64,000 nucleotides of DNA, from NCBI RefSeq assembly GCF_001717585.1, contig NZ_CP017042.1, forward strand, positions 1,387,001 to 1,451,000, read 5' to 3'. Position 1 is the first letter of the stretch; each line of letters starts with the position of its first letter. Positions 7,287 to 15,288 of this stretch are shown here, piece after piece. The notes under the pieces are model-generated. The model did not search any database. It saw nothing but the letters and a program-made list of their open reading frames with translations, and was not told where the DNA came from. This DNA comes from Selenomonas sp. oral taxon 920. GTDB taxonomy: Bacteria > Bacillota > Negativicutes > Selenomonadales > Selenomonadaceae. Both the position numbers and the translations under genes were made by a program.

Positions 7287-8626
7287 GATGTTACCTCCGC
7301 TTTGACGGCTTCAATCAGTGCCGTCTGTGTCTTGTCCTTCCGTTTCAAGGCACGGAGGATTCTCTCGTCAATCGTGCCCTCGACAATGATGTGCCGCACC
7401 ACCACAGTGTTTGCACTCTGTCCCTGCCGATAGAGCCGTGCCACGGTCTGCTGATAGAGTTCCAGACTCCATGTGATGCCGAACCAGACAAGGGTCGATC
7501 CACCGCTCTGAAGATTGAGACCGTGACCTGCGCTCGCTGGATGGATGAGGGCAACGTGGATTTCTCCGCGATTCCATCGGGCGATTGCGTCATCTGTATC
7601 CAGTCGGACACACGGTACGCGCTTTTCGATTCGTTCTGCGTCATGCCGAAACCAGTACGCAACGAGGAGCGGCTTGCCGTTCATACTCTCGATGATGTCT
7701 TCCAAGGCATCGAGTTTGCGGTCATGTATATGCAGCGTAGCTCCATCGTCGGTGTAGACTGCGCCGTTTGCCATCTGCGCGAGTTTCCCGGACAGGACAC
7801 CTGCGTTTGCCGCCGTCACCTCGTCGCCCTTCATCTGCAAAACCAACTGCTCACACATCGAGTCGTACATCTTTTTCTCAGCCTCATCCATGCGGACGCT
7901 GTATTCGCTCTCGATCAGCTTCGGCATATTGAGGTGATCCGACGCTTTCATGGAGATGGTGATGTCAGCGATCTTCTCATAAATCCGCTCCTCGGCTCCG
8001 GGCAAGGGAACGTAGGAGAAGACCACCTGTCCGTTTCGTTTGTCCGGCACAAAGTAATCTTGCCGATATTTCGTAATGAACCGCCCCAAACGCTGTCCCA
8101 TGTCCAGAACCTTGAACTCCGCAAAGAGATCCATCAGACCGTTGCCGGATGGCGTTCCCGTAAGGCCTATGACTCTCTTTGCCAAGGGACGAACCTTCAT
8201 GAGTGCCTTGAATCGCTTGCTGCTCCAATTCTTGAAGGACGAGAGTTCGTCAATCACGATGGCATCGTAGGCGAAGTCTGTTTTCTCGATGAGCCACGAC
8301 ACGTTCTCACGATTGATGATGTAGAGGGAGGCTTGCTGCCGAAGTGCCTGAATCCGCTCTTTCTCCGCTCCGACTGCAACGGAATAGCGGAGGTGTTTCA
8401 AATGTTCCCACTTTTCGATCTCCTGCGGCCATGTGTTCCGTGCCACACGAAGCGGCGCGATAACGAGAACGCGAGAAATCTCAAAATGGTCAAAGAGCAA
8501 GTCATTGAGGGCTGTGAGAGTAATCACCGTTTTTCCAAGTCCCATATCGAGGAGTACGGCAGCAGTTTTATGGCTCTCGATAAAGTCGATGGCGTACTGC
8601 TGGTAATCATGCGGTATGAACTTCAT
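7283..8626 (-). CDS. SNF2-family DEAD-box helicase (phage)
   Basis: A 447-residue SNF2-type superfamily 2 ATPase. Walker A GLGKT is at residues 29-33, the DExx box IDEL at 125-128, motif III LTGTPSGN follows, and motif VI ARLYRQGQ lies near residue 395. Phage versions probably remodel replication or recombination intermediates; the exact role is unknown. The start at 8626 has a GGAGGTGATTCCCT site, and the gene is part of the leftward chain VRR-NUC, ORF6N, SNF2, 70-aa gene, ArpU-like. Confidence 0.9.
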   Translation of the reverse strand: MKFIPHDYQQYAIDFIESHKTAAVLLDMGLGKTVITLTALNDLLFDHFEISRVLVIAPLRVARNTWPQEIEKWEHLKHLRYSVAVGAEKERIQALRQQASLYIINRENVSWLIEKTDFAYDAIVIDELSSFKNWSSKRFKALMKVRPLAKRVIGLTGTPSGNGLMDLFAEFKVLDMGQRLGRFITKYRQDYFVPDKRNGQVVFSYVPLPGAEERIYEKIADITISMKASDHLNMPKLIESEYSVRMDEAEKKMYDSMCEQLVLQMKGDEVTAANAGVLSGKLAQMANGAVYTDDGATLHIHDRKLDALEDIIESMNGKPLLVAYWFRHDAERIEKRVPCVRLDTDDAIARWNRGEIHVALIHPASAGHGLNLQSGGSTLVWFGITWSLELYQQTVARLYRQGQSANTVVVRHIIVEGTIDERILRALKRKDKTQTALIEAVKAEVTS

Positions 8627-8644
8627 AGGGAATCACCTCCAATC

Positions 8645-8884
8645 TCAGCTATATTCATGACGTGTTTTCGGGGAAATTTGCAGTTCGATATTTTCGACCT
8701 GCAAGCGGAAGGCCTGTAAATCCTGCCCTTCCAGAACAAAGAAATGCTTTCCCGCAATAAACCGCGCACGGTTGTTGCTGAAGTTCTGCTGAATCTGCTT
8801 CGAAGCGCATCCATACGCCTCGGCAAGCTGCTCCGTGGTCATGACACGGATGCTGTTATGTTCCAATACCGTAAGTTCATTCAT
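8645..8884 (-). CDS. ORF6N-domain phage protein, C-terminally short
   Basis: A 79-residue protein matching the beginning of ORF6N-domain proteins: MNELTVLEHNSIRVMTTEQLAEAYG, NNRARFIAGKHFFVLEG and ISPKTRH. ORF6N is a DNA-binding domain of phage regulators. Family members normally continue for many residues after the SPKTR motif; here translation stops five residues later, so it is a naturally minimal or a truncated copy. It overlaps the VRR-NUC gene by 8 bp. A full-length ORF6N protein and a further ORF6N relic occur at 22.3-23.4 kb. Confidence 0.7.
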   Translation of the reverse strand: MNELTVLEHNSIRVMTTEQLAEAYGCASKQIQQNFSNNRARFIAGKHFFVLEGQDLQAFRLQVENIELQISPKTRHEYS

Positions 8885-9176
8885 GGTCGATTTCCTCCAA
8901 TACGCTGTCAATCTGCTCGATGCCGTCAATCACAAACACCTTGAATCCAAGCCGTCGAAGCAGTCTGTGCCGTGCCATCTGAAGTGGTCTCGGCTTCCTG
9001 CCCGGTGCTTTTAGTTCCACAAAGCCGATTCTCCCACTGGGCAGGAGAATCAAACGGTCAGGCATCCCATCGAATCCCGGCGAGGTAAACTTTGGTGCGA
9101 TGCCGCCCATCACTTTGACTCGTGCTGCAAGTTCCTGCTCAATCGTCCGTTCGTACAACTTTTCCTCCTGTAACAT
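8877..9176 (-). CDS. VRR-NUC domain nuclease
   Basis: A 99-residue stand-alone VRR-NUC nuclease of the PD-(D/E)xK class. The active-site pattern is visible: an N-terminal helix with ERTIEQEL, then GFDGMPDRLILLP, GFVELKAPG and a final helix after RPLQMARH. Such proteins are common in phage replication clusters, often near an SNF2 helicase, and may cut branched DNA. The start at 9176 has GAGGTG about 10 nt upstream. It is the first gene of the SNF2-containing block, downstream of a repeat-rich gap. Confidence 0.9.
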   Translation of the reverse strand: MLQEEKLYERTIEQELAARVKVMGGIAPKFTSPGFDGMPDRLILLPSGRIGFVELKAPGRKPRPLQMARHRLLRRLGFKVFVIDGIEQIDSVLEEIDHE

Positions 9177-9388
9177 GAGGTTGTATCACCTCTAAATCCA
9201 GTCATATCAAAGGATTCGCGTTGTTTCTTGTTACAAGGCTACAGAAAATCCCTATATACGCATATATGCGCGTATTCGCGTTTTTCATGTACGGAATTAT
9301 TATGTTTCTATTTACATATATAAATCTTGTAACTTGTAACAAAGCCTTACCGTACGGGCTTTGCTGCAAGTTACAACTTCCGTACAAG
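9177..9388. repeat. AT-rich gap with repeated CTTGTAAC/GTTACAAG octamers
   Basis: This 212-bp gap between the VapE and VRR-NUC genes carries the octamer CTTGTAAC or its complement at least four times (around 9231, 9329, 9335 and 9384), with near matches at 9370. There is also a CGCATATATGCG palindrome near 9258 and a short AAAGCC/GGCTTT hairpin near 9342. No convincing gene is present. It could be a regulator binding array or a phage replication origin; this is inference from the repeats and from the neighbouring primase gene. Confidence 0.5.
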
Positions 9389-11686
9389 TTACAAGCGGCG
9401 ATAGATCCTCTGCAGTCCGTAAATTGCGATGCGCTGGGGTGTTGGCTGCTTTTCCCATTCAGGAAGTCTGGACATGATGGCTGCTATCGCATAGCTGTCC
9501 ATGGAACGCAAATCCTCTTTTTTCCTGCTGAAGCACTCGCACCAAATCTCCATGTTGCTGACAATCACGCGCACGTCTGTCCCCACGGGAGTCGTATCAT
9601 CGCCCCGCAGAAACTCCCGCCGCTGATAGAGATCCATCTCGTCCCAGTTGGCGGGAAGCAGCGTATCGAGATAGAGACGCACCAAACCTTCACGCTCATC
9701 GTGCTCCATCGCTTCCCGCTGCTCCTCTTTGGCGTATTCCTCCAATTCCGGGGGCAGATACAGCTTTTCTCCGGCATCGGCGAGAATCATCACTTCTGCC
9801 CAGATTTGCTGCACAAGCTCCGAGGTCATCTGCCACGGCCTATATTTGCTGCTGCCGCTCAGTTTGATGTTCCAATAACGGCGATTTCCTGTGATGTCCC
9901 GCAGATACCCGTTCTCGCTGTTGGTCGTGCCGAAGAACACACACTGACGCGGATGGGATGTCACACGTCTGCCGAAACTAGCACGATACTTGTCATCTAC
10001 CCGCGACACAAAGGCTTTCACCTTATCAAGGTCGGCTTTCTTCATTCCGGCAAGCTCGCCGATTTCAAGAATCCAGTACCCCTGCAACTTTTCGGCGGCG
10101 GTCTTGTCGTTCATATCCGATAAGGTCAGACTGTCGGAGAACCAATCCATGCCAAGGTTGGCAATGAAGGTGGATTTTCCGATGCCCTGTGCGCCGTTCA
10201 GAACGGGCATATAGTCAAACTTGATGCCCGGCTCTTTGATCCGCCGATAGGCGGCGCACAGCACTTTCCGACTGACGGCACGGGTATATGCGTTGTCGGT
10301 TGCGCCTAAGTAGTCGATAAGAAGCGTGTCCACGCGCGCCACACCGTCCCAAGGAGGCAGCGCGGCAAAATACTCCCGTATCGGATGGTAGGAGCGGTCG
10401 TCCACGGCTTTCGCTACGGCGATGTCATAGTTCCGTGCCGAAAACGTACCGTAGTGATCGTCCACATAACAGATGAGCTGGGCATCATCCGCATCGCGCC
10501 AGAACTTACCGGGATGTGACCACGGCACTTCGCCCTTGATCTCCATGCCGTCTGCCAGCTGATTAAAGACAATATTTTTCATATAGGGATCATTCTGCAT
10601 GATGAGCTTGATGTTGTAGAGGGAGTTCTCAAGCTGTGTGGACTTTTTCTGCCGCACCAGTTTTGCCTTCCAATCTTCCTCCTCGGCAAAGTCCTCGACA
10701 GCCCGTTCCTGCCGCTCCTTGAGTGCAAGGGTACGCACATCTTCATCCTTGGCGGCAAATTCAGCCATCCGGGTAAAATCACCGTCAAAGATATGTGTCC
10801 CAACCAAATCAAAGGCATTGAGGAGTTTTCCGTAGGCAGGATCGGAGGCATGGTGACTGTAGGCGAATTTGCCGTCATAGATCATCACGCCGGGGATGCT
10901 CGCCGACTTCGTATAGCCCCACCGATTCTCGTCGGCAGTCGGCTCATACACATCGGAGAGGAACGTCTGTATTGCTTCCTGGACGGAGTACGCTCGGCAG
11001 AACGCTCCTACAATTCCTTCCTTGGTCAGAGGGTCGGCTTGCCTTTTGCGCTCCCGTTCCACCGCTTCTTTTTCGCCCTGCGCAGTCGGCAGGGAGCTGC
11101 AGTCCTGCCAGTTCGGATGCGCTGCCAAAAACACATCGGGATCGAGCCAGTTGCCCTCATATTTGCGGCAGATGTACTCCCCATCAGAAGAACAGGTCGG
11201 CCAGTACATCAGCTGATTGATCTTAAAGGAACAGAGATCAACCGTATCCATGCCAATCTCATCTGCAAGATAGCGGGCGATGGCATTGTATTCGTCCGGG
11301 GTGACATCCCGCGTCAAAGGCACAAGGATTCTCGCCCGTGGAGCTTCTGGGATATGGCTGTGGGTTGTGTAGACAATGGCACAATGCTGAAAGGCGAAGG
11401 AATCGAAACAGCCCGGCTTCAGCCGGTCATGATCCAAAGTAATCATGGAACGGCTGATGACCTCGTCTGCTTTCCGACGGGTCCCTTTCAGCGTTCCCGC
11501 AAAGAATCCGCCCTTATCCTTCACGGCATCCCTTTCGCTTTTCTTCATGGCGCGGTATTCCGCAGCGGTTTCGGCGGTTCGGATGGGATTCTGCAGTTTT
11601 TCCCAAAGAGCCTCCATCGTCATTTTTCCAGGATGCCAAACGAGTGCCGCACGGCTGTTGCCAAGGCAAAATGCTAATTCCCTCAT
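9389..11686 (-). CDS. VapE-like phage primase/helicase
   Basis: A 765-residue virulence-associated E family protein. The N-terminal third resembles phage primase-like domains (HPGKMTMEALWEKL; SRSMITLDHD). The C-terminal half is the VapE P-loop ATPase with Walker A GAQGIGKST near 495-503, followed by GYWILEIGELAGM (Walker B type) and CVFFGTTNSENGYL. It is expected to open and prime phage DNA at replication start. The label virulence is historical. Its ATG overlaps the end of the upstream nuclease-like gene by 4 bp. Confidence 0.9.
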   Translation of the reverse strand: MRELAFCLGNSRAALVWHPGKMTMEALWEKLQNPIRTAETAAEYRAMKKSERDAVKDKGGFFAGTLKGTRRKADEVISRSMITLDHDRLKPGCFDSFAFQHCAIVYTTHSHIPEAPRARILVPLTRDVTPDEYNAIARYLADEIGMDTVDLCSFKINQLMYWPTCSSDGEYICRKYEGNWLDPDVFLAAHPNWQDCSSLPTAQGEKEAVERERKRQADPLTKEGIVGAFCRAYSVQEAIQTFLSDVYEPTADENRWGYTKSASIPGVMIYDGKFAYSHHASDPAYGKLLNAFDLVGTHIFDGDFTRMAEFAAKDEDVRTLALKERQERAVEDFAEEEDWKAKLVRQKKSTQLENSLYNIKLIMQNDPYMKNIVFNQLADGMEIKGEVPWSHPGKFWRDADDAQLICYVDDHYGTFSARNYDIAVAKAVDDRSYHPIREYFAALPPWDGVARVDTLLIDYLGATDNAYTRAVSRKVLCAAYRRIKEPGIKFDYMPVLNGAQGIGKSTFIANLGMDWFSDSLTLSDMNDKTAAEKLQGYWILEIGELAGMKKADLDKVKAFVSRVDDKYRASFGRRVTSHPRQCVFFGTTNSENGYLRDITGNRRYWNIKLSGSSKYRPWQMTSELVQQIWAEVMILADAGEKLYLPPELEEYAKEEQREAMEHDEREGLVRLYLDTLLPANWDEMDLYQRREFLRGDDTTPVGTDVRVIVSNMEIWCECFSRKKEDLRSMDSYAIAAIMSRLPEWEKQPTPQRIAIYGLQRIYRRL

Positions 11687-12261
11687 ACACGCACCTTCCT
11701 CACCCTCGGTGTCTGTCCATATTCAAATCTTGCCTGCCTTGCCAGCTTGAACGCTTGTACGGTAGCAGCGTCATCTCTGTCCATCGTATAGTTGCTGTCA
11801 TCGCCAAAAAGCTCAAATTTGCCCTGTTTGTTGATGCCGGGGTGAGCAACGAAGTAATCTCCGTCGATGGTCTGAAAGTTGAAGGGATAGGGCCCGCCGC
11901 CAAAGCTGGGGAAGCCGTAATAGCCCCACTCTTGGCAGTAACATTCAATATCTCCGATATCGTCTCCGTCGGGGATTCCGGGAACAACGAGGAGCGGGTG
12001 CTTTCCTTCGCTGAACTGGTTGATTTTGGCGGCATCGGCTCTGCTCATCTTCCCCTTGACCTCCACATGGAGATCGCCGCCTACTCTTCCGTCTACATCA
12101 TGGAGCAGGAAGTCAGGCAAATAGTGCTGCCCGTTATTGAGCACATACCCCTCCGGCTCATACTCCCATCGAACACCGCAGGCATCGAAGAACACTGCCC
12201 ATCGCGCCTCCAGTCGTGAACGGAAAAGATAGCCCTTGTATTCTGTCTCAATCACCTTCAT
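11683..12261 (-). CDS. Phage protein with PD-(D/E)xK nuclease-like signature
   Basis: A 192-residue protein beginning MKVIETEYKGYLFRSRLEARWAVF-like, then YLPDFLL and HVEVKGKM. An Arg/Glu-containing first helix followed by PDF and EVKG is the arrangement of PD-(D/E)xK nucleases. It may process phage or host DNA; no close functional match is recalled. It overlaps both neighbours by 4 bp (ATGA at each end), so it is coupled to the replication genes around it. Confidence 0.6.
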   Translation of the reverse strand: MKVIETEYKGYLFRSRLEARWAVFFDACGVRWEYEPEGYVLNNGQHYLPDFLLHDVDGRVGGDLHVEVKGKMSRADAAKINQFSEGKHPLLVVPGIPDGDDIGDIECYCQEWGYYGFPSFGGGPYPFNFQTIDGDYFVAHPGINKQGKFELFGDDSNYTMDRDDAATVQAFKLARQARFEYGQTPRVRKVRV

Positions 12262-12653
12262 GGCGAAACCTCCTCACACTTCGTTGTGAAATAACGGATA
12301 TTCTTCTGTAGCCGCTCGGCATGAGCGATCTCCGCTTCCATCCCCTCGGTGACTCGCTCGCCGAACACCCAGACCTCGCCGCACAGCCGCAAAAGCTCAA
12401 AGTTCATGGACATTGCCGTCCCGCGCTCGTTCGTTTCGGACAGGAACTGCGGAAAGTACAGATGCGGTGCAATCGGAATGCGCCCCCTGCTGACAGCAAA
12501 CTTACAGTACTGCCGCGCCCGCATGACGTTGACCCGCGGGCTGTCCCGATAGGGTGAGCAGATGTAGACGAATCTGCCCTCCCTGCTTACCTTAGTCAGA
12601 GCGGCGTATGCCGTAGGGTCGGCATAGCCCTCGTGGTTTCTGCGCTCGATCAT
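12258..12653 (-). CDS. DUF4406-like (nucleoside deoxyribosyltransferase-fold) phage protein
   Basis: A 131-residue protein with the pattern VYICSPYRD, RARQYCKFAVSRGRIPIAPHLYFPQFL and CGEVWVFGERVTEGMEAEIAHAERL. This fits the DUF4406/nucleoside 2-deoxyribosyltransferase-like fold, widespread in phages. Catalysis on nucleotides is plausible (the Glu in TEGMEAEI is the family's usual active-site position), but the substrate is unknown. It overlaps the zinc-ribbon gene and the next gene by 4 bp each. Confidence 0.7.
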   Translation of the reverse strand: MIERRNHEGYADPTAYAALTKVSREGRFVYICSPYRDSPRVNVMRARQYCKFAVSRGRIPIAPHLYFPQFLSETNERGTAMSMNFELLRLCGEVWVFGERVTEGMEAEIAHAERLQKNIRYFTTKCEEVSP

Positions 12654-12853
12654 TTCTCACACCGCACCTTTCGGCTGCATTCCGTGCAGCAGATCGCGGT
12701 GCCGAACAGGTCGAACTCCGCATCGCCGAAAAACTCGTTGAGGTCGACAGGCACTTCTGCTCCGCAGCGCGGACAATGGCAAAAGACATTCTCATCGTTG
12801 ATTTCCACCGTGACCTCCAGAGCGTCATTGATGTTTTCCTTGACATAGAACAT
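12650..12853 (-). CDS. Small zinc-ribbon phage protein
   Basis: A 67-residue protein with two cysteine pairs (CHCPRC and CCTEC) that should bind one zinc ion. It is acidic otherwise, and its function is unknown. A strong GAAGGAGG site lies before the ATG at 12853. It is the first gene of the leftward replication block and faces the divergent rightward arm across the repeat-bearing control region at 12.85-13.14 kb. Confidence 0.65.
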   Translation of the reverse strand: MFYVKENINDALEVTVEINDENVFCHCPRCGAEVPVDLNEFFGDAEFDLFGTAICCTECSRKVRCEK

Positions 12854-13138
12854 AAAGGCTTTCCTCCTTCAAACTACCGGGCAGCATCGCCCTTCACTAT
12901 TGAAAGGACAGAAGATCGGATTCTTAGCGGATACAACCGCAAAATTTTTTCTTTCCTTATAATCTCCAGAGCCAAAAACGGCTCTATTTTTTTCGCTAAA
13001 AACAGCCGTTTCTGTCCTTTCAATAGCGAGAGGCAGAAACGGCAAAAATATTTAAATTTTATCCGCTGAAAACTCAGGTTTCTGTCCTTTCAATAGTGAA
13101 GGGGCGGGAAAGCCCCTCGGAAAGAGAGGTACATCAAC
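12854..13138. promoter_or_regulatory. Divergent control region with repeated CTTTCAATAG motif
   Basis: The gap between the two phage replication arms holds three copies of the motif CTGTCCTTTCAATAG(T/C)GA: one on the minus strand near 12,894-12,911 and two on the plus strand near 13,012-13,029 and 13,082-13,099. The middle copy lies in the loop of a perfect 10-bp dyad, GCCGTTTCTG/CAGAAACGGC. An AGAGCC/GGCTCT hairpin followed by seven T residues lies at about 12,969-12,994. This is probably the operator or promoter region for both arms, or a replication origin. No clear -35/-10 pair was found. Confidence 0.6.
12968..12995 (+). terminator. Intrinsic terminator inside the divergent control region
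   Basis: AGAGCC-AAAAAC-GGCTCT followed by ATTTTTTT on the plus strand. No annotated plus-strand gene ends before it, so it either ends a short regulatory transcript or prevents read-through across the control region. Confidence 0.55.
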
Positions 13139-13264
13139 ATGGAAACTCAAAGCGACAAGGAACTGGCAGAGGTGCTGATCGCCATCAGCGTCATTGCTAG
13201 GCGACTCGCGAACAAAGTGTCGGAAGGAGGGAGCGAGGATGGAAAACCTTGCAGCAAAGATTGA
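13139..13264 (+). CDS. Small phage protein, 41 aa
   Basis: A 41-residue reading frame (METQSDKELAEVLIAISVIARR...) with an AAGAGAGGT site before the ATG, whose end overlaps the next gene by 26 bp. Short helical proteins of this kind commonly precede the DUF2800 nuclease block in Firmicutes phages; I know of no function. It opens the rightward replication arm. Confidence 0.6.
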   Translation: METQSDKELAEVLIAISVIARRLANKVSEGGSEDGKPCSKD

Positions 13265-13526
13265 AACCCTGCGGCTCTCGGCGAAATCCATCATGGACAT
13301 CGCCGACGAACTGTCAAAAAGCCTGCAGGTGGAAGAGCCAAAGCCGCCGTCCCTTGAGGATGTTCGGCACAAACTTATTCTTGCAGCGCAGGCGGGATTC
13401 AGTGCAGAGGTCAAGGCACTCATCACCAAATACGGAGCCGACCGCCTGTCGGAAATCGACGCATCCCACTATGCAGCACTTCTCAAGGAGGCTGAGAGTA
13501 TCAGGGAGGCGAAAGTCGATGGCTAA
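13239..13526 (+). CDS. Small phage protein upstream of DUF2800 nuclease
   Basis: A 95-residue protein (MENLAAKIETLRLSAKSIM...; VRHKLILAAQAGF; ALITKYGADRLSEID). The second half resembles the short helical segment often annotated with rRNA-biogenesis-like names in phages, and it is always found before DUF2800. The function is unknown; a recombination or ssDNA-related role is only guilt by association. GGAAGGAGGG precedes the ATG at 13239, and the end overlaps the next gene by 8 bp. Confidence 0.7.
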   Translation: MENLAAKIETLRLSAKSIMDIADELSKSLQVEEPKPPSLEDVRHKLILAAQAGFSAEVKALITKYGADRLSEIDASHYAALLKEAESIREAKVDG

Positions 13527-14646
13527 ACATTCCCTGCTCTCGGCATCGGCGAGCCAACGCTGGATTGCCTGCCCGCCATCGGCAAGGCTCTGTGAGGAAT
13601 ATGCAGACAAGCCCAGTGAATACGCGCAAGCCGGAACCGACTGCCACGAACTTTGCGCCTACAAGGTAGAAAAAGCTCTGGGCTGGAAGGTAAGAAATCC
13701 CACCAAGCAACTCTCCTTCTACGACGAGGAGATGGATGAATGCTCCGATGGCTACCGAGATTTCGTCATGGAGTGTGTAGCTAAGGTCAAGGAATCCTGT
13801 GACGATCCGCTCGTTCTCGTGGAGCAACGACTGGACTACTCCCGCTATGTGGGCATCGAGGGAAGTTTCGGTACGGGAGACTGCGTGATTGTTGCCGACG
13901 GTATGCTGTATGTCATTGACTACAAGCACGGTCTCGGTGTACTTGTGTCAGCTGAGAAGAACAGCCAGCTTTGTTGCTACGCCCTCGGCGCAGTGGACTT
14001 GTTCGACGGAATCTACAACATCGAGCGCATCACCCTCGTCATCTACCAGCCTCGCCGGGCGAACATCAGCCTATACAAAATGGAAAAAAACGAATTGCTC
14101 ACATGGGCAAATGACACCCTCGCTCCCGCTGCCAAACTGGCGCAGGAAGGCAAAGGTGAATTCAAGGCGGGAGACCATTGCCAGTTCTGCAAAGCCAAGA
14201 CGAACTGCCGAAAACGTGCCGAATACAACTTGGAACTCGCCAAATACGACTTCGAGATGCCCGCCACCTTGGATGACAGCGAAATCGCCGCCATCCTGCC
14301 GAGGATCGACGATTTGGCATCTTGGGCGAGCGATGTCAAGGACTATGCCCTGCAAAAGGCTCTTTCCGGCACCAAGTTTGACGGCTTCAAGGTGGTGGAG
14401 GGACGCTCCAACAGGAAGTACACCGATGAGGATACCGTCGCAAAGACCGTGCAGAATGCAGGCTTTGATCCATACGAACAGAAGCTCCTCGGTATCACCG
14501 CCATGAGCCAAACTCTTGGCAAAAAGAAGTTTGAGGAGCTTTTAGGCGGGCTGATCTATAAGCCGGCCGGAAAGCCGGTGCTTGTCCCCGAAAGCGACAA
14601 GCGTCCGGCCATGAACACCGCCGCAGATGATTTCAAGGAAAATTGA
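13519..14646 (+). CDS. DUF2800 RecB-like exonuclease (phage)
   Basis: A 375-residue protein of the DUF2800 family, related to RecB/Cas4-type PD-(D/E)xK nucleases. The core shows GTDCHELCAYKVEKAL, LDYSRYVGIEGSFGTGDCVIV and LYVIDYKHG (D and K of the active site). A cysteine near residue 18 (IACPPS) and a later CQFCKAKTNC cluster (about 219-228) fit an iron-sulfur-stabilised nuclease. It probably resects DNA ends for phage recombination with the DUF2815 protein encoded next. Confidence 0.85.
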   Translation: MAKHSLLSASASQRWIACPPSARLCEEYADKPSEYAQAGTDCHELCAYKVEKALGWKVRNPTKQLSFYDEEMDECSDGYRDFVMECVAKVKESCDDPLVLVEQRLDYSRYVGIEGSFGTGDCVIVADGMLYVIDYKHGLGVLVSAEKNSQLCCYALGAVDLFDGIYNIERITLVIYQPRRANISLYKMEKNELLTWANDTLAPAAKLAQEGKGEFKAGDHCQFCKAKTNCRKRAEYNLELAKYDFEMPATLDDSEIAAILPRIDDLASWASDVKDYALQKALSGTKFDGFKVVEGRSNRKYTDEDTVAKTVQNAGFDPYEQKLLGITAMSQTLGKKKFEELLGGLIYKPAGKPVLVPESDKRPAMNTAADDFKEN

Positions 14647-14659
14647 GGAGGAAACCACC

Positions 14660-15220
14660 ATGGCAAAATTTGCAACCCCCACAAAAGTTATCACGGGCGT
14701 TAAGACTCGTTGGAGCTACGCCAACGTCTGGGAGCCAAAGAGCATCAACGGCGGCGCACCCAAGTACAGCGTGTCACTCATCATCCCCAAGAGCGACACG
14801 GTAACGGTGGGAAAGATCAAGGATGCTATCAAGGCCGCCTACGAGGAAGGCCAGAGCAAGCTGAAAGGCAACAACAAGTCCGTCCCCGCCCTCTCGAGCA
14901 TCAAGACGCCTCTGCGCGATGGCGACCTTGATCGTCCCGATGACGCAACGTACAAGGGCTGCTACTTTATCAATGCCAACAGTGCCACGGCTCCTGGCAT
15001 CGTGGACGCAGCTCGCCAGCCGATTCTCGAACGCTCCGAGGTGTATTCCGGTGTTTACGGTCGCGCCAGCATCAACTTCTATGCCTTCAACAGCAATGGG
15101 AACAAGGGCATCGCTTGCGGACTCAACAACCTGCAGAAGATTTCCGATGGTGAGCCGCTGGGAGGCAAGACTCGCGCCGAGGACGATTTCGCCGACGAGG
15201 ACGAGGAGTTCCTCAGCTGA
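14660..15220 (+). CDS. DUF2815 phage protein, probable ssDNA-binding
   Basis: A 186-residue DUF2815 family protein (KVITGVKTRWSYANVWEPK; KYSVSLIIPKSD; FINANSATAPGIVD; VYSGVYGRASINFYAFNSNGNKGIACGLNN) with an acidic tail DDFADEDEEFLS. The beta-rich body plus acidic C terminus resembles single-stranded DNA-binding proteins, and the family partners DUF2800 nucleases. GAGGAGG precedes the ATG at 14660. A transcription terminator follows the stop. Confidence 0.8.
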   Translation: MAKFATPTKVITGVKTRWSYANVWEPKSINGGAPKYSVSLIIPKSDTVTVGKIKDAIKAAYEEGQSKLKGNNKSVPALSSIKTPLRDGDLDRPDDATYKGCYFINANSATAPGIVDAARQPILERSEVYSGVYGRASINFYAFNSNGNKGIACGLNNLQKISDGEPLGGKTRAEDDFADEDEEFLS

Positions 15221-15237
15221 TTAGACTATGCTTCTGC

Positions 15238-15271
15238 CAAGGCAGCGGGGAGAAATCCTCGCTGCCTTTTG
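15238..15271 (+). terminator. Intrinsic terminator after the DUF2815 gene
   Basis: AAGGCAGCG and CGCTGCCTTTT pair around a 12-nt loop, ending in TTTT. It lies 18 bp after the DUF2815 stop and 18 bp before the DNA polymerase start, so polymerase transcription needs read-through or its own promoter. Confidence 0.6.
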
Positions 15272-15288
15272 GCAAGAAAGGACGCGCA

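Noticed and set aside
9202-9387. 61-codon minus-strand frame in the repeat-rich gap
   Set aside because: Low-complexity translation, no ribosome binding site, and it covers the CTTGTAAC repeats.
12931-12963. Promoter with the TATAAT at 12,958
   Set aside because: No -35 at the right distance, and a start there would run straight into the terminator at 12,968.
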